Assembly (NCBI GenBank): GCA_013115125.1
Contig: JABANN010000470.1
Span: forward strand, 1 to 27,194
DNA: 27,194 nucleotides
Origin: Perkinsus olseni
Taxonomy: Eukaryota > Perkinsozoa > Perkinsida
Direction of reading: 5' to 3'
Every line of letters begins with the position of its first letter. The first letter of the stretch is position 1. The position numbers were made by a program, and so were the translations under genes. Below the pieces are notes generated by a model. It did no database searches. It had not been told where the DNA came from and saw only the letters and a list, made by a program, of their open reading frames with translations. This document shows positions 19,071 to 27,194 of the stretch, piece by piece.

Positions 19071-20308
19071 ATTCACGAATGATTAACATACCACTTCGGT
19101 GAGCCCTAAGTCATAAGACATGGCCGAAACTTTCTGCTGAGTTCCCTAGCAACGGATAGGAAATTTGTGAGGTCCAAGTCTCCCTGCGCGCTGAGTACTG
19201 AGCAGGACAAGCGCATCAGCCTAGACTGATCTTTGCCACGAATGAGGCTCGACACCTGCATTTCAACGACCCCCTGCGACAATTAACCCGCGGCCTTCCT
19301 GTACAACCATTATTTCTGCTGTGTGTGCGTTCTCCTATCGTGGGTGGCCAGCATCGTACGAGGGGATGGGAGCAGAGGAGTTAATAGCAGTCAGTTGAAC
19401 CCTGCCTGCGTTATACAGTGCGGGAGTTGTCGGGAGATGCATGAGAACTCGAGGGGTCGTGGCTGACGGCCCGTGAGCTTCGTCCGAGGTAGTTTGTGGA
19501 TAGTATACTGAGCACGCAATTTTCCGTGACAAAAATTCGATCGCAAGAAGCCCTCGATACATGCAACCTGGATGGTATACAGAGCTGGTCTGAGCACTTT
19601 GACTGGGTGATAATCCCGCGAATGAAGTTCCTAAAGTAAGAAGATGAAGTTACCACCCCAGCTTGCCGTCGTTTCATCGTCGAAATTTGACGGTCAACTG
19701 GGTGGCGACAATTAACCGCGGGACATCATAAAGGTCCGTCATAGCGTTGAATAGGTCGACCAGAGCTGTAAGCCGGCTGGGCAACAGTGGTACATCGAAG
19801 TTCATGACCTCACACATAGCTTGATGGCCGTCCCAACCCTACATCGATGAACTAGCGTGACACTAGCTGATTCTTGTCTCCGGTGTCTCCATTCTGTCAC
19901 CGTTTGCAAGTCACGCCAATAGTATGACTCCCTGAGCCTTTTTTCCGCCTCTAACTCATGACATGGCCCAGTGACGCGGTGACTTAGCTACGCGCCGCAG
20001 CTGTTATGCTAGCATCACGCAACTGTGTCGCTAGCATGACGAGGGCCGTCCCAATGCCGAGCGTCGCAACCGTTGACGTTATCTCAATCAGGTCATCTAT
20101 CTTTCCTGAAGGCTATTATAATCCTCGGACCTTGCCCGGTTGTTCTCTGTAATTCTTGAGGTGCAAGAAGGTACAAGTGGTTACATCAAGTTGTGAGGGT
20201 TTGTTCGGTTGACGTAGATCTGTGTTCACTACGCGCTGAGATTTTAGCATCCTGCCCGCCTTTCGTGTCTACTGCAGTTTTATTTATATAATCAATCCGT
20301 CCCTCTCG

Positions 20309-20722
20309 ATGATGAAGTTCTGCCATCCAGGTCTCATGTGTATATCGATACTAATGTTAGGCTCGAAAGCTGAAAAGGCTGGGAGGTTCATGCACACCTC
20401 GGCAGGCTTACACATCGTCGTCGATGTGAGCAAATGGCTCAATGTTGGGTTCATATTTGAGCCGGTATCGAGGGATGGTTTCTTCATTCCCGAAAGGACA
20501 CAGCCCTTAAAAGAGACTGTGGGTACTTCATACATCATCGACGCCAGTCCATCAGAGTTATGCCATTGGTACACCGAGATGGAAAAGCTCTCCCCTGAGG
20601 TCCGCTTGAGAGCTGGTGACCTTGTCACTCTGACCTTTGAGGATTTTGAGTCTCTGACCGTCCAATTTCAAGGTCGAAATATTCGGTTTCGGAGAGTTAC
20701 ATATGATTTGGTCCTTAAATGA
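20309..20722 (+). CDS. Small secreted protein of 137 aa, unknown
   Basis: This single-exon frame has a signal-peptide-like start (HPGLMCISILMLGSKA, cleavage near residue 21). A compact mature domain of about 115 residues follows, with alternating strand-like segments: LHIVVDVSKWLNVGFIFEP, then DLVTLTFEDFESLTVQFQG, and FRRVTYDLVLK at the end. There is one cysteine in the mature part and no membrane anchor. It is unrecognised. The beta-rich pattern and size fit small secreted proteins that expand in lineage-specific families in protist parasites (inference). It stands alone in a gene-poor region, with an AT-rich stretch (TTTTATTTATATAATC, about 20277-20292) shortly upstream. Confidence 0.6.
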   Translation: MMKFCHPGLMCISILMLGSKAEKAGRFMHTSAGLHIVVDVSKWLNVGFIFEPVSRDGFFIPERTQPLKETVGTSYIIDASPSELCHWYTEMEKLSPEVRLRAGDLVTLTFEDFESLTVQFQGRNIRFRRVTYDLVLK

Positions 20723-20752
20723 TGGTGACAGATTCATATACACAAACGATGG

Positions 20753-20938
20753 TCAGGTATAGATTGCCTTCCGGATAACTTCGGACTCCAAGGTGCCCAT
20801 GAATGTCTCCTGTGGAGAGATGCCTCTTGTAAGCACGATGTCAGAAATGACTCTAGACACTTTAGACAGTTGCAACCCCTTGCAAGATCGCCTCAGGTAG
20901 ACATGAGTTCCACCCCCCGGCCGCTCAATCGCTTTCGG
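20753..20938 (-). CDS. Orphan 3' exon of an unidentified minus-strand gene, or gene remnant
   Basis: A minus-strand frame of 61 codons without an ATG near its start runs from just after a stop at 20939-20941 to a stop at 20753-20755. It reads PKAIERPGGGTHVYLRRSCK, then LSKVSRVISDIVLTRGISPQ, and ends ETFMGTLESEVIRKAIYT. The composition is protein-like, with alternating strands and helices. It may be a last exon spliced to something at 20940-21130 on the minus strand, where fragments such as TFTPKFELLP occur, or a remnant. I could not settle an acceptor site. Confidence 0.4.
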   Translation of the reverse strand, partial: PKAIERPGGGTHVYLRRSCKGLQLSKVSRVISDIVLTRGISPQETFMGTLESEVIRKAIYT

Positions 20939-20941
20939 TCA

Positions 20942-21796
20942 GCGAGCTCGGAGTATGTCGATGCGCGAAAGGAGTCAGACAGTGAATAATTCTTCCAACC
21001 CAAATAGCATGGTTGTGTTGAATCATAATACTGCTACGGCAACAGCTCAAACTTTGGGGTGAAAGTGTGCGCCACTGAAGAAGAGTATGAAGCTCATTCC
21101 TCTTGCAGTTTACTCCTCTCATCTATAACTACATTCAGTATTTTTCTTAGGGCACTTTAATTTTCGGCGCCACCGTGCGTCGTGTGTTTTGGGGGAAGCA
21201 TTTCTCTCAGATGGATGTGGATGATACAACCTGCGTGTTTTCATGAGATCGAAGTGTTATTATCTGATTTTGCAGACTGCAAATTGCAGTCCCAGTTTGG
21301 CAGATTTCTGAATTTTTTCACACTTGGTGTGTTTGCGTGCTTTTGTAAGCACGTGTGCTTTGCTCGGGCCGAGCAATGGCCAGTCTCATCAGTCAGCTCA
21401 GTGTGTCGATCGACCTGACATAGATTCCGATCTATGCTTCGATTACGGTGACTTTCAGTCCCCCCCAACGCGGGTTAGTTCTTTTCCAATACCATAATGG
21501 CTAAGAGTTCAGTCATGGGCCTGAAACTCACTGATAGAGGGAACTCCGATCTCGACACCTTTTGAGCTTTGCGTTCCTCCCGGAATTCTCGCCATAGACA
21601 ATTCGCCCATATTTCCCAAAGAATCAAGACTTAGCACCGAGAAGTTCTCGGTGAGAACGGATCTCCAATATGAACCGCTCTATGGCGGGGCTCGAAGTTC
21701 ATTTTCCCTTGAAGGACCCTCAGTGGATGAACACAGTATCAAGTGAAGCATACAAGCAAAGAGGGGCTACTTCATATCAGCATGGATGTTCATGAC
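20942..21796. other. Intergenic stretch with few features
   Basis: No gene is supported here apart from possible upstream exons of the orphan minus-strand exon, at 20942-21130. A perfect 9-bp inverted repeat with a 1-nt spacer (CACCGAGAA/TTCTCGGTG) lies at 21635-21653. That is about 145 nt past the stop of the GAF-domain gene, within its likely 3' flank. Otherwise nothing recognisable was seen. Confidence 0.45.
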
Positions 21797-24700
21797 TCAT
21801 TTTCTCTTGTCCTTGGCTATGGCCTTCTTCATGATGGCACTGAATCTAATTACTTGTAGGTTGACAGCCCTCGGCTTCATCCGCTCCGACGCTGGCCACC
21901 ACTCTTCTACTCGTTTTTCGATCATCTCTACCAGCTTCTCTATCACTTCCATATGGTCCGGATTGTCACTCTGTCAAGACACTCATCCGAGTAGGCCGCG
22001 CCTTAACTTCTGCTACCTGGAAAGTTCCCGCCCCTTCCGACAAAGTGTTATCCCCCATTTTCAGAGGATCGCCGCTACCTACTGCGCACGTCCACTGTAA
22101 GACCTGAATAGCGCTCAGCAACTCGGGCAAGTCGTTAGTCATCATACCGTTACGGTATTACCGTAGTGACTCTCCTCAAGCGAATAGACGGCCAAGTATA
22201 GACAGTTTCACCTGCGCTCCCATCCACCTGCACATCCACTTCGATATCATACCTGGCGCGATCAGTGGGCAGTAGAGATGATTGGCGAATTCACTTTGAG
22301 GATGACGCTGCATTGGAGGTGATGACCAAGCCTCGACTTTCAATTGCCTCACCGACAAGCCCTTGAGCCTTCGATCTCACTCGCGTCTGAACGATCCGCA
22401 ATGAGAGTGATTCACCGATACTCAACGTCCCCACACAGTAGGAGGATGGATCCGTTGGTGTGGTGGCCGAAGGAGGCTTCTTCATGTTGACTACTTGTAT
22501 TCCGTCAATCTCGCAGATAGCTAAAGAGCATCTGACAACACGAAGTGACAAAGACACCACATGAGCAAGAATGGTACGATCACTTCCCGGCATGAAAGAG
22601 CTTGGTCATGTATGCTGACAGCAGCTGCATCAGGTCTCGCAGTGTTTTACAGCTCTGGTCGCTTAGAATCTGAAGTGACAACTCAATCGCCACAGTAGAT
22701 AGTATTCGACCTGGAAAGCAGCGTCCAACAGGATGTCCTTGCGAACGAGCTTCATCCGCCCCATCTCGTCAGCCAAGCACTGCTCTAGCGCCTAGAGGGA
22801 AGACGGTAGTATCAAATCCCGATGAGAAGCCGGTCGCCGTACCTGTACGGTGACTCCGCCGATAATCTGCAGGAGGAATTCGTCGTGCGTATCGAACTTG
22901 ACCGTGGCCCATTGGTCTCTTGAGCCTGAGCAGAATACACATAGGTAGAGGAAGATGAGAAGGCAAGCTGGCAGGCATACTTGGAGTGTCGGCTACAGTC
23001 ACGAGGCTATGCGTCGGGGATATCTTATTAACGACCTGTAGAACCTGATGATGATACCATCACGCCCGCTTTCACTAAAGACGTCTTCACCACTCACGGC
23101 AACACATTCAGGGCCCCGCATGATAGGCATGCAAAGTACGCTCCTTGTACGGTACCCAGTGGCCTTATCAACGCTCGAGTTGAATCGAGGGTCGGTGTAT
23201 CTATCTCGGGGGAGAGCCAAGCTGAGGCCCAAAGGGATGAACCTACGCATCTGCTATATTGAGGGCTGTCTGGGCCTTGTATGCTGCTCCGACGAGGCCA
23301 CCAGTGAGGGGTATCTTTTAGAGAAGTCAGCCTATCTAATCGGAAGAGGGCCTCTCACTTGTAGAAGTGGACCCTCAGCTCGGCTCTTGGACGATGCAGG
23401 ATCATCATCTTCATCGGGCGCATGGCCAGTGTCTGACGGTAAGTACTGAGGAGTGTGATGAGAGGTAGCAGCTCACGCTTGGTCCAGGCGGTTTGAGTCC
23501 TCTCATCAATCACCCATATGGCTACGCGGTCACAGTTGACGTACCTGCACGGTCCTGGTTTCACCCGGCGATGATACCGAGCAGCGCTCACTTGACGCAG
23601 AGTCTCGAAATGGCCGAAAGCGCCTCGTTCGAGTCCCTTATCCTGGATATCTCATCTATGTCCTCCAACAAGCCCCCCAGTGCATTGGAACGCTGATAGA
23701 ATAGCGAGAAATCCCTGAATAAGAGAAGGACGTGTGAGATAGGCTGAGGGCTGGTCGGGTTGGGCATCGATCGAGTCACTACCGACAGAGGACCTCGATG
23801 CAGGTATCTCTGTCTTCATCAGACAGTACACTCTCTTGCAAGAAGACATTGGGGAAGTAGCCATGCGTGGCAATGATGTAACTGAACGTAGTTCATAACA
23901 GAGGCCAGCTGGAAGGTTCAGGTCTCACGTGAGGAAGTCCACGACGCAGTCGGGTGCATTCTGCACGCACAGAGGTTTCTGAAGATAGTGAGTTCATGTA
24001 GCTGTAGGACTGTCAAGCCTACGTAGGTCTCAAAACAGAAGTCGCTTCGATGTGTCGCGGACGTCGTGCCGCTGCTCTTGTCATTCGCTTCTTTTATCGC
24101 GTCTTTGCGTTGCCTGAGAGCGAAGGCTAAAGATCCCCACATAAGGGGTCCTCAATCCAGGGCAGACGACGAAGGCATGAAGAAGACCCTGCCCACCGTA
24201 CGCCTCCGCAGCCCTATTGCGAGCTTGGAAGAGCATACGCTGCTTCTCTGAGAAGCGCAGCTTACGACTTTGCTCCTGCAATCGACCTAGCAAGGAGTCT
24301 TCTTGCTGCCACATCGGTCTCATTATTACGACTCAGCAGCTTCACTTGTTTAACCAGATGAGCGTTCCTCATCGCCATGTCAGAGCCAGCTCTCGAAGAT
24401 GCCTTAACCAGTTTCGGGAGTCGGGATTCCTCTACGGCGCCTGGTGCTGACGAACGCCGAACTATGGACTAAAGCGTAGAGTTGGAAGTGCCAGTGTACC
24501 CTCTCCCAAATCATCCGGAGCGGGTCCCTCCACCGGGCTGTCTATTGCTGCGTGAGTCCTCAGAGCCCGTTTTGACCCCTCTACCGAGCTGAGGACGCCT
24601 GAGAACGGCTTGTGATAAGCGAGAGAGCATCGTCTGTGGACTACGTTCGAGCTCCTGGAGCCTCGATCGTGCATGCAACAGCTGCTGACTCCTTTCGAAC

Positions 24701-25839
24701 AGTGTCCTCTTCATCTGAACATCCCAGTGGCTCCACTCAGTTCTTCGGAGGAGCATCACCTGCTGGCCTTCTCGTTTAAGGGAGTATACTTCCGCCTCGA
24801 GCCTATTGACCTCACCTTCTAGCCTCGATGAGACTCACAGCGCACCGCAGTGATTTCATGACGCAACCATCGTGCAATTGCTTACTAGATTCTTTTTTTG
24901 AAAGGTTCCTGACCGTAGTGTGCAGAGTTCTAGTCGTTCTAACCAGAGCCTTCTCCTGCTCTTGTTGGGATTTCACTCGAGCCTGCCATCAGCACACAAG
25001 ACCGATGGCATCATCCGACGAGTGGATATGCTCACCTCAAGGCCTGTTAGTATTTTCCTCACGCCATCAAGAGTGTTGAACGTCAAGCCTGGTATATCGG
25101 CCAAGTTCTCGGAGAGCAAATCGAGAGCCGCAGTGACCTTACCAGAGCGAGCTTTTAGCGTGATGACTCAGTGGAGGCACCACACACTTTGGATTGTAGG
25201 ACATTGCGGTAGTCGTCGCATCTATCGTGCAGCCGAGACACCAAATGCTGAGAGGAAGAGTCGATGAGGTAGGCAGTCCTCTTCGGAAACCCATGCAGCC
25301 AACGCCGAGAGAGCAAGCAGAGGAGGATTCCCGACCCACTAGGTGAATTCCACTCTGAACGAAATGAACTTTCGAATAATAACAATACAGGAACAATGAG
25401 CCCGTGAGTCCTGGGTACCTCATAGAAGTAAGCATCAGGTAGCACGAGATCCTCGTCCGAGGCCAGAGAGGCTCCATCCAATGAGATGGACTTGAATCTG
25501 ATCGGGGACCGTAGGGAGGCGTCATATGACTGTCGTAATCATCACTTACCTTCCCTCGACATCTCTGATGATTTTCTTCAGCCGTCCTCGAAGTTCCTTG
25601 TTGTCATACCGCAATGCTTGAACGGCTCGCATGAGGTCATGCCTATCAGTCCCACTACCAGAGGGGGCCCGGCTCTCTACCACAGAGCCATATGACTGAT
25701 GACAGAAGGCTGCATGAACCGCATAGCTTCTCTAGTCTACCTCAAGCGAAGTATTGTGAACGCTGTCGAAGAGGTCATCGCCTGCAGTAGTTCCATCGGT
25801 CTGCGGCGCACCCGGCTCCGATCGAGACGAGCGCATCAT
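21797..25839 (-). CDS. Coiled-coil, tandem GAF-domain protein, 903 aa, 26 exons
   Basis: The model runs from the ATG at 25837-25839 to the stop at 21797-21799. The 25 introns are all GT-AG, 24 of them 37-67 nt long. The 26 exons sum to 2712 nt, divisible by three, with no internal stop. Residues 1-75 are disordered and then helical (LRYDNKELRGRLKKIIRD). Long coiled coils cover roughly 165-420 (LEGEVNRLEAEVYSLKREG). GAF1 (about 480-655) contains CDRVAIWVIDE, GGLVGAAYKAQTALNIADAY, DPRFNSSVDKATGYRTRSVL and LQVVNKI. It ends FDTHDEFLLQ, which completes the NKxnFx3DE signature of phosphodiesterase-type cyclic-nucleotide-binding GAFs. GAF2 (about 705-840) is diverged (KCSLAICEIDG, then GLVGEAIESRG) and lacks that signature. 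No catalytic HD phosphodiesterase, cyclase or kinase domain follows. The likely role is a cyclic-nucleotide sensor on a scaffold (inference). Intron 3 (25281-25418, 138 nt) is the only long one and may hide another exon. Confidence 0.85.
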
Positions 25840-26302
25840 GAAACGAGAATCAGCCACTGCGGAAATTACTAAACGACAACGCACCTCTGGAATTCATAAT
25901 GCAGGTACGCGAGCCGAGGCTAGTATTTCCTACGGACCTAGCCAGAAACTTAGGACCTAGCACTCAACGGTGGCCCACCGTGCGCACGGATAATAGTGAG
26001 AGGGTAGACTAGCGGCTGTAGTACTAGTAGTAGCGGCTGTATTGCTCCCATCATTTGCGGTCACCCCCAGTTTCCGTCGCGGAAAGCCAACTGCGAGCTC
26101 GTCGACCCAAAAACTTCAATATACGACAAGGAGCAGCAATGATCAGATGTGTTGGCAGCAAAAACGTCCCCCAATCGAACTGCTAATCGCGACGTTAATC
26201 TAATCGCGGCATTCGATTAGTATCTAGTAACTCGATACGAGCTCAATTGGTTTGCACCCACGTTGTACAGAACGGTGGTATGGGTGTCATAGGAGCACTT
26301 AC

Positions 26303-26411
26303 GATAGTAGGCCCAGTCCACGATTGACGAACACGATAGACCAATATATGAAAAAACAACTACGAGGATAACAAACTCGTAAAGGTCGATCAACTTCATC
26401 CGTGTACGCAT
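26303..26411 (-). CDS. Possible first exon encoding a signal-anchor peptide
   Basis: An ATG at 26411 (MRTRMKLIDLYEF) leads into a strong hydrophobic segment (VILVVVFSYIGL) and then CSSIVDWAYY. It is followed at 26302 by a consensus donor (GTAAGT). This looks like the first exon of a membrane or secreted protein on the minus strand. An ACTAAT branch-like motif lies near 26220. Later exons between about 25870 and 26200 could not be assembled, so the gene is unproven. Confidence 0.35.
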
Positions 26412-26570
26412 ATATATTGGCGCGCCGAACCTGAACGGCTCTACTGACAACTCTAACAAACGAAAATGCACCTGCTTTACGCGCAAGACAGTTTTACGCA
26501 GGTGTAGTTGATAGAAAAGTGAAAGGCACTCTATATACTAAACATCGCGTATTAATGCATACCAAATATG

Positions 26571-26584
26571 CACTACGCGTAGTG
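26571..26584. repeat. Perfect 14-bp palindrome CACTACGCGTAGTG
   Basis: A perfect inverted repeat centred on ACGCGT. Other ACGCG cores occur near 26480 and 26628. It may be a dimeric transcription-factor site or chance. No gene start is immediately adjacent; the nearest plus-strand ATG is at 26940. Confidence 0.4.
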
Positions 26585-26939
26585 GAGAGCGTAAAATGAG
26601 TTTCGAATCTTCAACTACGCGCCAGATTGAGCTTTGATAACGCCTCAACTCAAGCTGTCCCGGCGGCCGTTCCGTGCTTGTAAGGCAAGATCAGGTCCGA
26701 TTTTTTCATACTCGGGAGACAGGTTACCTGTCAGTGACAGGCTGTCACCGGTATTGGGGCATTGCAAAAGCCTATTTATCGATGATGAGGAATGATGCCT
26801 TCGCAAGCCGTGAGCGCCTCACTGACGCGGCATCAGCGGTCGATAGTACGTCTGGCACACAGTCACTGCGCATGCTGGGTACAGTTGTGTAAAACCCCGC
26901 CGATACATTCTCCTATAACAGAACAGAAGCACAGTGAAG

Positions 26940-27054
26940 ATGGTGCAGTTTATCAACAAGGACCTTAACCGAGCTGGTGGGAAGGGTGGTGGTGTTCACG
27001 CCCGGAGGCCTGAGAGCCTCCGCTTTGCAGTCAGCGCCGCCAACCCTAGAACCC
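26940..27054 (+). CDS. 5' end of an unidentified gene, cut by low-quality sequence
   Basis: An ATG in good context (GTGAAGATGG) opens a frame reading MVQFINKDLNRAGGKGGGVH, then ARRPESLRFAVSAANP. It stays open until the sequence becomes a G homopolymer. It is basic and glycine-rich at the start. The family is not recognised; the rest is lost in the artefactual tail. Confidence 0.4.
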
Positions 27055-27064
27055 GGGGGGGGGG

Positions 27065-27115
<51 letters not shown>

Positions 27116-27194
27116 CCCCCCGGGGGGGGGGGGGGGGGGGGGGGGTGGTGTTGGGGGGGGGGGGAGGGTTTATGGTTGTATGTATGGGTGTGGG
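27055..27194. other. G/C homopolymer tail, probable sequencing or assembly artefact
   Basis: From 27055 almost every base is G, with one run of Cs and a few interspersed T/A bases towards the end. Such a run at a sequence end is typical of low-quality base calls and unlikely to be genomic. No feature should be drawn from it. Confidence 0.85.

Larger units (their letters stand above)
18427..20308. other. Gene-poor stretch of about 1.9 kb
   Basis: No convincing coding exon was found on either strand. Open frames of 60-90 codons exist, for example at 18694-18900 (+) and several overlapping ones at 19335-19677 (-), but their composition is not protein-like and they lack supporting junctions. The stretch holds a strong hairpin, a B-box-like motif and a decayed tRNA-Arg-like sequence. 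The ATGCTAGCAT palindrome near 20007 is the only other structure noticed. Confidence 0.5.
25840..26939. other. Mostly intergenic stretch, partly AT-rich
   Basis: The stretch separates the GAF gene start from the gene at the right edge. It contains one candidate minus-strand exon (26303-26411), a perfect 14-bp palindrome and several ACGCG motifs near 26478-26630. There are direct repeats of GGACCTAG near 25937 and 25953, and of AGCGGCTGTA near 26010 and 26032. A plus-strand frame at 26674-26892 needs a GTG start and does not look like protein. Confidence 0.4.

Noticed and set aside
21797-22058. Independent 71-aa minus-strand gene starting MGDNTLSEG
   Set aside because: The methionine is internal. 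An upstream exon joins in phase 0 and completes GAF2, so this is the C-terminus of the large gene.
21786-22100. Plus-strand 104-codon frame
   Set aside because: It is antisense to the last two exons of the GAF gene, which read cleanly on the minus strand.
25139-25525. Minus-strand 128-codon frame within the GAF gene
   Set aside because: The frame runs through predicted introns. The spliced model uses other frames with consistent phases and gives a recognisable domain protein.
26674-26892. Plus-strand 72-codon frame before the right-edge gene
   Set aside because: It needs a GTG start and has no protein-like pattern or supporting splice sites.
27055-27194. Very long G run with a C block as a possible G-quadruplex or telomere-like structure
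   Set aside because: The near-pure homopolymer at the sequence end has no repeat unit and looks like failed base calling or assembly.
1-27194. Spliced-leader RNA gene, retroelement, polinton or other virus-like remnant, CRISPR array
   Set aside because: I looked for leader-like sequence ending in GGCTCAAG, for reverse transcriptase, integrase or capsid motifs, for long terminal repeats and for regularly spaced repeats. None was found.

Overview
This window is eukaryotic nuclear DNA of a protist type. Genes lie on both strands and are cut by many very short GT-AG introns, mostly 35-67 nt. Coding exons become visible only when neighbouring frames are joined across those introns. My best guess for the source is a perkinsozoan alveolate (Perkinsus-like). 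The grounds are the protein mix (a RAP-domain organellar RNA-binding protein with helical repeats, a LicD-type type I membrane protein, a secreted PI-PLC X-domain protein, secreted proteins without known relatives), the tiny introns and close gene spacing. This assignment is inference; no database was searched. No virus-like element, CRISPR array or bacterial operon was seen.

Layout. 1-1690 (-): choline-transporter-like (SLC44/CTL) membrane protein, running to or past the left edge. About 2660-5648 (+): RAP-domain protein with heptatricopeptide-like helical repeats, probably organellar. 5895-5986 (-): a decayed inverted copy of part of that gene. 6097-7320 (-): LicD-family protein. 7369-8256 (-): an uncertain small gene. 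8257-9158: a putative divergent promoter region with a 40-bp perfect palindrome built of heat-shock-element-like GAA/TTC units. 9159-13276 (+): three unrecognised intron-containing, mostly helical proteins. 13381-13632 (-): small open frame. 13675-14898 (+): transmembrane/ankyrin-like/coiled-coil protein. 15005-16779 (+): three small genes packed head to tail, two of them 19 nt apart. 16757-17379 (-): a convergent gene whose 3' end overlaps the last of these. 17429-18426 (+): PI-PLC X-domain protein. 18427-20308: gene-poor stretch with decayed tRNA-like sequences. 20309-20722 (+): small secreted protein. 20753-20938 (-): orphan exon. 21797-25839 (-): a large gene of 26 exons for a coiled-coil, tandem-GAF protein; one GAF carries the full NKxnFx3DE cyclic-nucleotide signature. 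26940 to the right end: the start of another gene that runs into low-quality G/C homopolymer.

The strongest results are gene models recovered by hand. In the GAF gene, 25 introns leave 2712 coding nt (903 codons plus stop, no internal stop). The same check closes for the 307-aa PLC (2 introns), a 178-aa CCHC/coiled-coil protein (4 introns), a 97-aa protein (1 intron) and a 127-aa protein (2 introns). The genes do not form one pathway. Themes are membrane lipids and surface (CTL, LicD, PLC), organellar RNA (RAP) and cyclic-nucleotide sensing (GAF).
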